From: Paguma larvata | Taxonomy: Eukaryota > Chordata > Mammalia > Carnivora > Viverridae | Assembly (NCBI GenBank): GCA_030068075.1 | Contig: CM057843.1 | Coordinates: forward strand, 16,449,370-16,513,369 | Length of the DNA stretch: 64,000 bases | Direction: 5' to 3' | Shown: piece by piece, positions 13,834-25,072 of the stretch | Layout of the letters: each line of letters opens with the position of its first letter | Position numbering within the stretch: position 1 is the stretch's first letter | Made by a program: the position numbers and the translations under genes | Notes under the pieces: generated by a model | The model's database searches: none | Told to the model about the DNA's origin: nothing | The model's input: only the letters and a program-made list of their open reading frames with translations

Positions 13834-14035
13834 GGGGCGCCTCGATGGCTCAGTCGGTGGAGAATCTGACTCTTGATTTCGGCTCAGGTCATGATCTCAG
13901 GGTTTGTGAGACTGAGCCTTCCATCGGGCTCCGGCTCGGAACTGAAAGGGTGGAGCCTGCTTGAGATTCTCTCTCTCTCCACCCCTCCCCCACTAGTTCG
14001 TTCTCTCTGAAACAAATAAACTTTAAAAAAAAAAA
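13834..14035 (+). mobile_element. Carnivore tRNA-Lys SINE, older type
   Basis: GGGGCGCCTCGATGGCTC head, GACTCTTGATTTCGGCTC, CT block, AAATAAACTTT plus A tail. Weak TTTAATGA duplication on both sides. Confidence 0.9.
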
Positions 14036-14247
14036 TAAGGACTTTAATGACAACCTTACACTCGATGGAAGTATCCAGAACTCTATCTTACAACAGGCAA
14101 AACAATTCACTCATCATTTAATGTATTAAACAGTTTTCCTAGGCTTTAAACAAGTTTCATGCTTTGTTTTCTAATTAAAAAATCAGAAAAAAATAAAAAA
14201 AAGAAAGAAAACCACAGTGCTGCTACTCATATATAAAAGGTTAACAG

Positions 14248-14444
14248 GGATGGTCGATTAAGCGTCCGACTTCGGCTCAGGTCAAGATCTCACAGCTCAT
14301 GGGTTCGAGCTCCGTGCTGTGCTCTGCGCTGACAGCTCAGACCCTGGAACCTGTTTTGGATTCCGTGTCTCCCTCTCTCTCGCTCTCTCTGTGCCTCCCT
14401 TGCTTGGCCCCCCCCCCCAAATAAATAAGTAAACATTAAAAAAA
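14248..14444 (+). mobile_element. Carnivore tRNA-Lys SINE, 5'-truncated
   Basis: Starts inside the head (GGATGGTCGATTAAGCGTCC), keeps GACTTCGGCTCAGGTC, the CT block and AAATAAATAAGTAAACATT tail. Confidence 0.88.
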
Positions 14445-15005
14445 TTAATATAGTTTTATCTGTGTCTTCATATGGACTGTTTTGTAACATGTTCTTTCAT
14501 TAGCAACACAGAGTGAACATCGCTGGTGTGAAAATACAGAGACACACGTACAGCCACCTCATCCTCCGAGGCGGCTGCAGAGTAATTCCTCCTGTGCACA
14601 CGCCTTTCGGTTTTTCGTACGCTGCCCTGTGGTTATTCTTCTAAATCAGAGCAACCGTCGGACTTTCTCTTCAATAAACTGCCCGTTTTAAGATGCTTAC
14701 ACACCAATGACCAGTGGCCTTTCCTTTAAACGACTTGAATATATCTGAACGACACATCGCAAGGGAGATGCAATCGTTCATTTATTTGAAAAGAATGTTC
14801 TTAAGCCTCTATCGTGTGCTGCTGGGCACACGGCGGGGAAATAAGTTCCTGATCTTAGGGAGCTACTGTTTGATGAGGGCACGACCACGGAGCGGCCACT
14901 CTGGGGGGGTTCTCGAACCCCGCCCGTCTCCAGGGTTTTCAGTGTTGCAAGAGCCCCCAAGGCTCTAGGAGGGTGTCGGAAAGGTCTTCCGCAGTAGAAG
15001 ACGAG

Positions 15006-15106
15006 GTAGGAGAAGAGCAGCAGAGGAGGAGGGGGAGGGGGAGGCGGAGGACAGGAGGAGGAGGAGGGAAAGCAACGGAGATGAAGGCAACGAGGAAGAG
15101 GGCCCT
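15006..15106. repeat. GGA-rich purine tract
   Basis: About 100 bp almost wholly A/G on the plus strand, with repeated GGAGG blocks. It gives a spurious Arg/Gly-rich plus-strand and Pro/Leu-rich minus-strand reading. G-quadruplex or triplex formation is possible. Confidence 0.85.
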
Positions 15107-15456
15107 GAAGACGGGACACGGCAAAGACGACGGTGACCGCGAAGACGACAGGCAAGAAAACAAAGACCCAGGTGAGCAAGTGGCAGGACAAAGTGAGAAC
15201 ACTTACAGACCTGATTTAATTCTGAGAAACCAAGTCTACAGCGTGGATGTTACAGGCCTCCGTTCCTACACGAAAAAGCCAAGGCTCGCTGAGATTATGT
15301 ACTGATGCACACAACACACTGAGGAAGCGGGCCTAGAACGTGATTCTGAGCCTGCTCCGCTCCCGAACTAGTGACCGTAACCGGGACTCTATTCTACAGG
15401 TTCCTGTCTATTTCAAATACGTGGTGCGGAGTTCCGGAGAAGTTTAACTGCCGGTG

Positions 15457-15525
15457 AATATGTAACAATATGATAACATATCTTCGCGTGATAATATGTA
15501 ACGATATGATAACATATCTTCGCGC
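15457..15525. repeat. 36-bp direct duplication
   Basis: Two adjacent copies start at 15457 and 15493, each with ATGATAACATATCTTCGCG, differing at one base (TAACAATA versus TAACGATA) before they diverge. Confidence 0.88.
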
Positions 15526-15699
15526 CTTGATTTACAAATATGGGAGCAAGATTCTCTTAGGAAGAGTGGAATCACTCTGAAGGGAGGGGAAATACACTCA
15601 GTCAGCTGGTACTCATTTTTGCAGCGTAATTTCACTGCGGACTAAAGCCTCCCATTTACAATGAAGGATTTTAGTTCCTTGACTTCTGTCAAAACTCCA

Positions 15700-15890
15700 G
15701 GGGCGCCTGGGCGGCTCAGGTGGCTGAGCGTCCGACTCTTGATTTCGGCTCAGGTCATGATCTCATGGATCGTGAGATCAAGCCCTGCGGCGGGCTCTGC
15801 GCTGACGCATGGAGCCTGCTTGGGATTCTCCCCCCTCTCCCCCGGCTCTCTCTCTCAAAATATATAAGTAAATAACTTAAAAAAAAAAAA
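15700..15890 (+). mobile_element. Carnivore tRNA-Lys SINE, older type
   Basis: GGGGCGCCTGGGCGGCTC head, GACTCTTGATTTCGGCTC, shortened middle (GCGCTGACGCATGGAGCC), A tail. Confidence 0.92.
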
Positions 15891-18800
15891 GAAACGAAAA
15901 GAAACGCCAGGTGGACACTGGCTGACTTCGGCACACCCACCGTGCTCTCCCGGGAGACAGGAGACGTGAGCAGACGCTGAGGCTCACGGTTACGCACACC
16001 GGGGACAGAAGGGTATCGCGGGCTCATTTATCTGGGTTTCTTCATACGTGACTGTAGTATTTCCTGGACAAGCTGCCAGACAGGCCGAAAAGGGAGAAGC
16101 AGGTTTGCAATCTAGATTCTTCAACAAACGGGAACAAACCGGGGACTGGCCGTGTCTCACCCGGTCTCCCCGGGCCGTCTGCCAGCCCGGCCCCACGAAA
16201 GTGGCTTCTCCATGGCCTGCTTTTCGAGGCAACGGGGTCTGCTTCTGTGAAGCCCGAGCAGCCTCACTTGCGCCCCTGGCTAACGGGACTCGGGGCTGGC
16301 GGTGCTCACCACGCAGCGAAGAAAGCCATGGAGGTGGTTACGAGGAGTTTTCTCAAGAGGCCTTCGAGGAACAGCGTTTAAAAGCGCACAAAAATATACG
16401 AGGTTGAAAGAGTTCGTTTGCCCGTTTAACGAAGTACAAATAGCTCTACCGCATTGGCGCTAAGAATGAGATCCTGGTAAAGGTTACAAAAGATGGAAAT
16501 ACCACAGGAAGTTTTAGGCTGATTCAGACAGTGTGTGCAGAGCCCGAAATCCAACAATGGAATCCAGGTAGGAGAAACGGAGAGTCTGGGTAAATAGTTC
16601 TGAACGGCAAGGGGCTCGTCGGCTGAGGAAAGGTTACATTATTGACACACGGATGTGAAAATACAAAGTACTGTTTCATCAAAGGGAAGACATTTCATTT
16701 CTGCCAACTAAAATTTAAACATAATGTCCCTAGCAGTATCTTAAATCTAAAGAAAAAGATTTAGTTTTACTAATGCAAAGCAGGTGTTTAAAAGAGAAAT
16801 AGATGTAGAGATACAGATTTTAGAAATGTACCTGGTGATGGGCTCTTCTTAAAGTTAAAGGCTTTTGTTTAGATTCTGCACGCCTGCTGTAACTCGGTCC
16901 AGCTGTGCAACCATAACCACCCCCCCCATAATGTACTTAACTTCCCACTTGGAGCACCCTGCTCCCCTCCGCCAATACCCTTTTTATTTAATTATCTAAA
17001 TATTTGAGCTGAAAGCATTTTTGCAAGAATTCATGCATGCAGAACAATCGTAGCATCCCTATGATACGCACACCCTCTCTGGAGAATTCTGGACAACGTG
17101 TGTCCTCAAAGTCACACCATTTTGACGGCTTACTGCGGCCAAAAGAGTATCTGAAGTTAGCTGTTTTCTGTCCAGAAATATAAAATAGAATAGCGAGAAA
17201 GAGGCATTATCCTCAAGTCATAACTGTAAAAAAAAAAAAAAAAAGAATTATCTGATATTTAGCATTTTTTATTAATGACTACAGGCCTAGCTTTTGTCAA
17301 ATAAGCACTATTTCCTGCCGGTGTTCAGAGCGAGGGTTTTTCTCTCCCTAAGTATACAGCAAGCCGAAAACATAAATTACAGTTAAGAGTGCAAATGCTC
17401 AAAACTGTGGCATTAAAATGGAGATAAAAATGACATAATCCCATAATCCTTTTGTGTTTTAAATTCTACTTGTGAGCCTAAGATAGCTTGTTTTCAAATA
17501 TTTTCCTTTTACTAAGAATTTAATTCAGTGAGATTTGCTCATGAAACTATCAGAGGTAACAAAAAGGAGTAAAATCAAACATAAAATGTCTACGCTGTAA
17601 AAAAAAAAAGATAAATCAGATTTATATACAGCATCTGTAACAAATTTGGGGTACTGGCTAGGCCTTCAAGGTTCCATGCTATAATTTAAAAACCACACGC
17701 CCGCGTACACACATACACACACGCAGGGTTAAAGATTCGGATTACTATTAAAAATGCAGCTTTCGAAAAAACTAAAAACGCTTCTGAAGGTGGTGCTCAC
17801 TTTGATGTGGCCATGTTACCAGAAGGTTTCAGTGTTTGAGGGCAAAATAATAACTCCCTAGTAGTGTGTCATTAGGAGAACGACATCTAAGGGCGCAAAA
17901 AAAAAAATATTTTTAAATACAGAATGACGGAGCGGCAACATTAACATCTTAATTTTAACACAAGGCAACGTGCACAGACGCTCAGCACGGCGCATTCACG
18001 CACACGCGTAAAACTGTGATTTAATAGTACGCGCTAGCCCAATATTGTTTCTTAGTTTCGGGTTACATAAATTGAACAAGTAGAATGCATTGACTGCCTT
18101 CAAAGTTTTGGAAGTGATCTTAAACTTCCTATAGGTAGAGAAAATCTAAACGGACTACTTCTTGTTTTCACCTCTAGACTTTCAGACTTTACATCAGAAC
18201 ATATCTGTCCTGTTCTTGCTCGCCAGCACCCTGTAATACGTGAGCAAGCAGAGGTATGACTAATAGATAGTGAGATGTTTATTGCGGTCGAGCTGTCGCC
18301 AACCCCATCGGAACGTCTCAATGCCCCAACTTTATTCCACAGGGCACCAGGAAAGTGGATACAGGAAAAATAATCTTCCAAAAATAATCTACTCAAAAAA
18401 ATTTAAATTAAAAAAAAACAACAACACACAGCTACAGTAGAGAAGTTGGTACAGTGAGGAAAGCAAACAGCTGAAATTTACACATTGCCGGTTAAAACGA
18501 ACTCTCTTTAAAAGAGCCAAAGCTAATTCAAACGTTGTACCGCAGTCTTGGTCAAATTAAGCTATTTTCTTTCAAGATTATATTTCAAAGATTTAAACAT
18601 GAAGCCTGGGACTTTCAGTCCTTTGCACCAAATCTATGATTCTATTATTTAAGGAAACATGAATTAGAGTTATTAACATCCTATTTTTCCCCTAAAGTTA
18701 AAAACAAATTAGAGACCAAATCAGGATAATGTGGCCTATTTCAATGACGCTCACAGTGATTAATACTTAAATTTTTCCCGTAATTTTTAAGCCTAAGAAA

Positions 18801-19529
18801 ACAGTACACAGAGCAAAAATCTATTCCTCTATCTACATAGATTTTAATACTGCAAGAGCTTGAAAGAGTTAAATAAAACGCCAGATTCCCAGAGGCCCGT
18901 TACCAAGTTCTCCCCATCACTTGCTCCCAGCCGACATCTCCCCCCACAGACACCCTCCCTTCACTGGGCTTAGCAAAAATGATTTTCATCAAAATCGTAA
19001 GAAAAGTAGAGCCGTGTCCACTGTCACGGTTACACACACAGCTCAATTAGATGGCCTAGGAATGCGTGTATATGGCAAGTACAGAGTGCCATATTAAAAT
19101 TTCAACACATCTCTATAAAGTCTGAAAGTTGCGGAGGAAAGTTAGTTTTCAGTTGCTAATTAGCTGGGCAACAGGATGTCTCTTAGAGCGGAACTTACTT
19201 TTTAAAATGTGCATTCTACCTCTTTAAAACTAAGAGGAGGATTATAGAAATCAGAACCTCTCGGAAGGGTGTTTGAATGCGGTAATTCAAGAGTTTATAC
19301 TGAACCTTTTATTCAATGGTTTGACTAAAGGAATTTAAATTAGTGAGACCCGAAGGGCTTACGTTTAAATGGATATTGATGGAGAAGTAAACATTTGGGT
19401 AGGTTTTAAAATAAAGATGAAATGGTAAGTGCCTTCAAGCTAAACATATTTAAAATAATAAATAGCAAGCAATGAAAGATGTATCCTTATAAGGACGGAG
19501 GGGGAAAAAAATCCCAGCAATGAATCAAC
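15891..19529. other. SINE-free intron
   Basis: GC-rich 15.9-16.4 kb, then AT-rich with short A runs near 17228, 17600 and 17900. No exon or repeat assigned. Confidence 0.5.
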
Positions 19530-20410
19530 ACAAGTACCCCTTATTAATCGCAGTGTTTTGTTAGAAGCATTTTCTAATTGACACTGAATTAGCATTTACT
19601 ATCCCAGAGAGAGTTCTCTGTGGCACACACTTTAATGGAGGTTGTCTGATGGCTTTGGCTCGTATTAGAGGTGTAACAAAACAGATTTAGCGAGCGCGGC
19701 TCGCCGTGGCCGGGCGGGCGGGCGGGCGGGCGGCACCGTGAGGAGCCCTCCTCCTCGCCCACAGAGCAGGCTAGGCACGAAGGCCTTGCCCTTGACTAAT
19801 ATATTAGGTCCTCTAAAACAATACGTTAATTATGCATTCACTGGGAGTTCAGACACTGTGCTTAATATGATTAGCGCTGCTGTCTGCCCTACTTCGGGGC
19901 TGACATGTATTTTAAAGACAGAGAGCCAACTGGATGCCTTCTCCCCCCAGAACATTAGCTGTGAGGTCTTCTCAGAGCGCGTGCAACCGAGACGAATACC
20001 GCATGCCTCACCTACTAATACCTGGGAGAGTCCCCTGACTCTCTTAACCCCTTCTCGGATGCGTTTGCCTCTCAGGAGAGCTGCGCTTCATCCTCTGCCT
20101 CTGAATGTGTTTCAAGTTTTACCAGGCGGTTTTCAGTATCAACGTAGAGATTCATTTTTCGGTTAGCCCCAATGTTTTCCCCTCGATGGCAACGAAGCCC
20201 CTTGGTACTGCACGCGGCTAACTCGGCAAAGAGCAAACTTGACACTGCAGAAACGAACACACCGCACCTAAGCGTCCGTTCTAGACGGCTGCAGGACTCG
20301 GCTTCGTTTTTATTAATAAGACGACAACGGTGTGCCAGGAGGGCGCGCCGTCACCTCCTACCAGCTGCAGGAGCGGAGCCTTCTCTTTTCAGGGCACAGT
20401 GAAAACCAGG
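19530..20410. other. SINE-free segment rich in TAAT/GATTA motifs and a GC spike
   Basis: No repeat recognised except (CGGG)n. Contains AATTGACACTGAATTAGC, TTAATTATGCATTC and AATATGATTAGCGCTG-like AT motifs next to CpG-rich sequence. Open frames here match no known protein. It may be a conserved noncoding element; this is a guess from texture. Confidence 0.25.
19711..19734. repeat. (CGGG)n microsatellite
   Basis: Five CGGG units plus CGGC inside a short GC-rich spike. CpG-containing tetranucleotide repeats are rare in mammalian introns. Confidence 0.9.
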
Positions 20411-20781
20411 GCCTCCCTGAAATGTTCCAACTGGAGGTGACAGGCTAAAACACGTCCCTGCAGTTACTTTACCGATGTGCGTTCATCGGTGACAACCTGT
20501 GTAAACACATTTTAGGACGAAGTTCACATTTCATCTTCACGTGCAGATGGGGGAAAAAACCCAAGCGGCATCTCATCAATCAATCTGTCACCTGCTCTTA
20601 CCGGCCCTTTTCTATCTCAATCCAAAGTGAAAACTGATAGGAAAAGGGGAAGGAGAAGGAGATCTAAACAATTTTACACAAAAAGGAACACTTCGAACAC
20701 TGGGGCACTCTCTGTCTCCAGGTTAATTTATAAAACGATCGATCGGTAGAGATGCAACAATGAATCAAATCGTACCCGACA

Positions 20782-20910
20782 AATGTTACATCCACATTGT
20801 AAGTGTCCAATGTTACATCCACATTGTAAGCGTCCAATGTTACATCCACGTTGTAAGTGTCCAATGTTACATCCACGTTGTAAGTGTCCAATGTTATATC
20901 CACGTTGCAG
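20782..20910. repeat. 27-bp minisatellite, five copies
   Basis: Units start at 20782, 20809, 20836, 20863 and 20890 (AATGTTACATCCAC...). Copies vary mainly at CCACATTG/CCACGTTG and AAGTG/AAGCG; the last copy is truncated. The period is a multiple of 3, so it stays open in frames on both strands without being coding. Confidence 0.95.
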
Positions 20911-21022
20911 GGAAACACCTAACCCTTAACCTGCCTCTCTGGGTGGGGGGAACGAAGACGCCACGTTTTGACGGATCAAGACACCGACGTGCGCCAGGGA
21001 CGCAGAGGCAGCGTGAGAAGGG

Positions 21023-21048
21023 CCCCCCCCCCCCCCCCCCCCCCCCCC
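21023..21048. repeat. 26-nt C homopolymer
   Basis: An uninterrupted run of 26 C on the plus strand (G on minus), followed by GCCCCGC. Length is likely variable and may be imprecise in the assembly. Confidence 0.9.
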
Positions 21049-21213
21049 GCCCCGCACTGGACCACCTGAGGGCCAGGACCCGACAGGTCATTTTTGCCCT
21101 CTTGATGCAATTCCCACAAGTAACCGCCTAACAACTGGGTGTTATGAAAAGGAACACAGCATCTCAATTATCAAGAGACCCATTAACACATGACACGTGC
21201 ACATGAACTGTGA

Positions 21214-21224
21214 GCACACACAGA

Positions 21225-21252
<28 letters not shown>
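21214..21252. repeat. (CA)n microsatellite
   Basis: CA dinucleotide run with one GA interruption near its left end; likely polymorphic. Confidence 0.93.
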
Positions 21253-21255
<3 letters not shown>

Positions 21256-21653
21256 CCCGACGAAGGGCACCAGGACTGGCAATGGCACACCCAAACTCTA
21301 ACCATCTGAACACAGTAAGGACAAGAACCAACTGTGAAGGCTCCTACGGAAATTTTGTTGTGACCTCTTGATTCTGTGTTAACGGAAATCAGGAAGAACC
21401 CCAAATGGAGTTTCTTACGGAAGAATCTTAGGATACGTTGCTAATTTGCTACAGACCCCCCCCCTCCCCCCCGCCCCCACCATCCTGGGCGAAACGGCAA
21501 TGAAGTCTACTGAACTCTAAATACAAATCCCTCCAAAGCGGCTGCTCACCGTCCACAAACTCTGTGCCAAGTTAAAGACGAAGCGATTCTTTCTATCGCC
21601 AGAAGGGAGCCGTGGCATTTGACAGACGGGTCACCCTGCAATATCTGATGCAA

Positions 21654-21671
21654 CAGCTGACCTATTTATAG
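21654..21671. promoter_or_regulatory. E-box plus MEF2 site pair
   Basis: CAGCTG (21654-21659) is followed after 2 bp by CTATTTATAG (21662-21671), a perfect MEF2 consensus. The pairing is typical of muscle enhancers, but both motifs are short and can occur by chance. Confidence 0.3.
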
Positions 21672-22547
21672 CCGGACTGGGCAGAAAACAAGAGTCAGGT
21701 ACCTGATTTATTCTTCAGAGACCCACTGTCACACCGGTAGGGGCGAGAAATGTGAAACTAACCACCATGCAATCAACTGTAACTGTTGTAAACATTTTAT
21801 CTGCTTTTAAGTAACAAAAGGCAAGCTTAGTTTCACAGCTGGGTACTGCTAATACGAAGCCCAGAGAAAAGGGAAAAGTACTTGATACTGAGAGCAAACG
21901 TGTCTGTGTCTGAACATCATATGGTTTGACTTAAAACGGACTGATTAAAGATATTTAAACGACTCTTGAACATAAATTGCACGCACCTGTTGTTCTCAGA
22001 GTGGCTGCCCTTCCACGCCCCTGCGAGCATGAGAACGCTTCCTTCTCTACAGAAAGTCCTGCCTCACCGCTGCCTCACACGGGGAGGAGAGCGGACTTAT
22101 TAATCAATTTCACAGCTTCTTTGGGATACGATATTTACATTAAGATGTAATACCAAATAGACCACAGAAATAACATTTACATTCTCTATTTAATGCCTTC
22201 CATTATAAACCTGCCTTCCTAATTTTGTGATTTGTAGAATTTTTCTTTTTAATCAGACAAATTAGTTTCATGTGTTCCCATCACGCTCGAGGCCACTCAA
22301 TCCACAGCGGGGGGGAAAATCTGGAATTCTTACAGGAGCTTTCGTTTTCACAGCTCACGCATCAATCGCCTCGCCTACGTGGGTCCGTTCTCTTCATACG
22401 ATCTTAAGAGCGGTACTGAGTTAAGGCTGCTGCGGAGAGATTTGTGATTTGGAGACCCAGACTCATTAGGGCAGACTGAATCTTCGACTTGAAAATCCTG
22501 CAGGCAGCACTTCCCCAGATCGCAACTGGGCAGGACGGGAATTGGAA

Positions 22548-22680
22548 CTCTGGGCCTCGGTTTCCTAACGTCCTCAGTTGGTGACCCCACGTACCTCAAA
22601 GAATTGTGGGAAGATCCAAGACCGGCCGATGAAACAGCTCAGTACGCTGTAAAGCGCTCTAGATGTGGCAGGCGCCATAG
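22548..22680 (+). mobile_element. MIR SINE relic
   Basis: CTGGGCCTCGGTTTCCTAAC, CCCACGTACCTCAAAGAATTG, GTGGGAAGATCC, GCTGTAAAGCGCTCTAG follow the MIR sense order. Confidence 0.65.
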
Positions 22681-23335
22681 TAACAGTCCCACCCCTACCC
22701 TTCCCTCCGCACCCTGGGGCCGTCTGGCGCTCCTGCTGAATGGGCTTGGCGTCTTCTCTCAAGGCCTTTGTGGACCAGGAGGAACCGTGTGGAGGCAACT
22801 CCCCCAGAGACAAGCCCTGGGAACATCAGCTTGGTTTCTTTGGGTACAGGCAAATTTTACTGGATTCTGACAGATGCGCAATCATGAAAGAGATTAATTT
22901 AATGCGGTTTCCTGCAGCGACAGTATTCTGGCCAACGGATGGATCCAGCACCGACGTCCAGCACCTTGGCTTTTGGGACGACGAAGAACAGTGTGGTGTA
23001 TCTCGTGACAAGTCTGAGAGGTCACAGCGCCACCAGCCAACGGGCAGGCCTTCCTTCAGTGGGCCAAGGGCATTTTTCTTCGTCAGATGATCTCAACGGT
23101 CACTGCCACCACCCAAGGCTCGTCAGCCCTGCATCTAGAAAAATCTTGGACTGGAGTGAGGAGCCAGAACAGAGAGAGGCAGGGCAAGCCTTGAAGAGGC
23201 AGGCGGAAAACATCACAGAAGCAGGCGAGAGTTGGAACAGAGGCATCTGGAGTGAAGGTCGGGTCCCACACGGCAGGAGGTCAGGTGAGTGCATCAGAGT
23301 CGAGACAGAAAGAACCCACAAGCCAGATAAAACTG

Positions 23336-23530
23336 CCATGACTTCTACTAGCTCTGCCATTTGGCCAAACCACCTCGGGGAAAGCACTTAACATCTCCGG
23401 GCATCCATCTTCGCGGCTGTCAGACGGTGGAAACAGTACCTTGCCTACAGGGTTGCTATGAAGATAGAAATCAGATGTTGTCTGTAACGTGCCTTGCGAC
23501 CTAAAGTGATGCGCTGTTATCATCATCACT
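23336..23530 (+). mobile_element. MIR SINE relic
   Basis: ACTAGCTCTGCCATTTGG, GAAAGCACTTAACATCTCCG, ATGGTGGAAACAGTACC-like middle, GGGTTGCTATGAAGAT and GTGCCTTGCGACC follow MIR sense order. Confidence 0.7.
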
Positions 23531-23763
23531 AAGATACACTTGTTTGCAGAGTCGCAACGCCAGAGTCCGAGGAAGCAGTGAGTCACCCAAGGCACAAACC
23601 TGGAGGTTTTACCTACTGCAAGCAGAGCCTAGTGGGAAGTTAAAGTATATAACCCGCTCGACAAGGAACCAGAAGATGCGAGAAACTGGGAGTGGAGGGA
23701 ACCGCTAGCCAGCATGCAGATGCAAAATTGTCCTGATCTCTTGCCTGAAGCATAACTGAGTGG

Positions 23764-23945
23764 TTTTTTAATTTTTATTTATTTGCGGGGGGAGGGGCAG
23801 AGAGAGAGGGGAGACAGAATCCGAAGCAGGCTCCAGGCTCTGAGCTGTCAGCACAGAGCTCGACGCGGGCCTCGAACCCATGAGCTGTGAGATCAGTACC
23901 TGAGCCGAAGTCAGATGCTTACCGTACTGAGCCGCCCAGGCGCCC
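23764..23945 (-). mobile_element. Carnivore tRNA-Lys SINE
   Basis: Reverse copy: T-rich tail, GGGGGAGGGGCAGAGAGAG, CAGCACAGAGCTCGACGCG, head CCGCCCAGGCGCCC. Confidence 0.92.
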
Positions 23946-23989
23946 TGTTACTGAATTAAAGCTGAACTCCTACCAGGCAACTGTGACCC

Positions 23990-24368
23990 TCAACAACATG
24001 GCTCCAGTCTTACGGCCAATGACTTCCTTTCTGCAATCTGACATTCTAGGTCCTTCCATACCATACACGTGGATCCCTGCGTGCGGGCTTTCCGGCTCCC
24101 CTGTTTTGGCTCAGGCCATTTCTTCCGACCGGAACCACCATCTCAGCTTCAAACTGAATGCACGCTCTCCTCTGGAAGCCTTCCCTAACTCTCTCCACCA
24201 TGCGAGTCAGAGACCCTCTTTCGTTTATGATGTCTTATGTCGCTTTATTTCTCTTATTTATTTCCGAAGCTCAACTGCGGTTACCTGTGTACATACATCA
24301 CATCCCACTGGGTTGTAAGAAGAGAAATAATGTTCTATTTCCCTGTCTCCAATGACAGCACAGGATAC
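23990..24368 (+). mobile_element. L2 LINE 3' region
   Basis: Order of diverged L2 3' landmarks: TGGAAGCCTTCCCTAACTC, a T-rich middle with TTATTTATTTCC, then GGGTTGTAAGAAGAG (L2: TAGAATGTAAGCTCC). Confidence 0.65.
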
Positions 24369-24371
24369 AGG

Positions 24372-24510
24372 AAGATACTGCTATTGCTGTCTCCATTTTA
24401 GAAATGAAGAACTCGAAACACAGCCAGGTTAACTAATTTGCCACATGTCACACACCTATTAACAACCACGACTCGTACCTGTGTTCTTAACGAGTGTGCT
24501 ATTTAGCATC
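24372..24510 (-). mobile_element. MIR SINE relic
   Basis: CTCCATTTTAGAAATGAAGA, CTCGAAACACAGCCAGGTTA, TTGCCACATGTCACACACC, then the eroded 5' part; antisense MIR order. Confidence 0.75.
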
Positions 24511-24731
24511 TCAGGACGCGGTGACTGCTAGAACTCAGGATTATTTTCACATTCATGCTGATTACTGGGCTGCTGAAAGCTTGAGTGGCCAGGCCACAGC
24601 CACTACAGCACTGGGTATTAAGATATGCGTCCCTAACCGTTAACCTTGCTTAAGTTTTTCAAGTTATTATTTTTTTTCCTTGTCGCAGTTCTTAGAAAGT
24701 ACCTGGGAATAAATACATAAACTAAAAACAC

Positions 24732-24936
24732 ATTTTTTTATTGTTTGTTTATTTTTGGGACAGAGAGATCATGAGCGGGGGAGGGGCAGAGAGAGAGGGA
24801 GACACAGAATCGGAAGCAGGCTCCAGGCTCTGAGCCGTCAGCACGGAGTCTGATGTGGGGCTCGAACCCACAAACCGTGAGATCATGACCTGAGCCAAAG
24901 TTGGACGTTTAACTGACTGAGCCACCCAGGCGCCTC
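24732..24936 (-). mobile_element. Carnivore tRNA-Lys SINE
   Basis: Reverse copy with TTTGTTTATTTTTGGGAC tail junction, CACGGAGTCTGATGTGG and CCACCCAGGCGCCTC head. Confidence 0.92.
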
Positions 24937-25072
24937 TCATAACTTCTGTTCTTAGGATCTGAGCTTCTTGTCCCCCAGCCTGGACAAGCCTGGGGATGCT
25001 ATCCTGGGGACGCTATCCACCATTTTCGTGTGAGCGTCCCACACTCCCACCCTTCCTACCTCCATCTCATCC

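Larger units (their letters stand above)
14445..15699. other. Intron with purine tract and 36-bp duplication
   Basis: Holds the GGA tract and the 36-bp duplication listed separately. 14780-14890 faintly resembles the old LINE 3' pattern. Confidence 0.5.
20411..22547. other. SINE-free intron with simple repeats
   Basis: Contains the 27-bp minisatellite, the C run, (CA)n and the E-box/MEF2 pair; a C-rich patch at about 21455-21480. No gene recognised. Confidence 0.5.

Noticed and set aside
14973..15305. Arg/Gly-rich 110-codon protein
   Set aside because: Arises from a GGA purine tract; no conserved domain and a matching antisense frame.
20664..21131. Repeat-peptide frames on both strands
   Set aside because: Products of a 27-bp minisatellite whose period is a multiple of 3.
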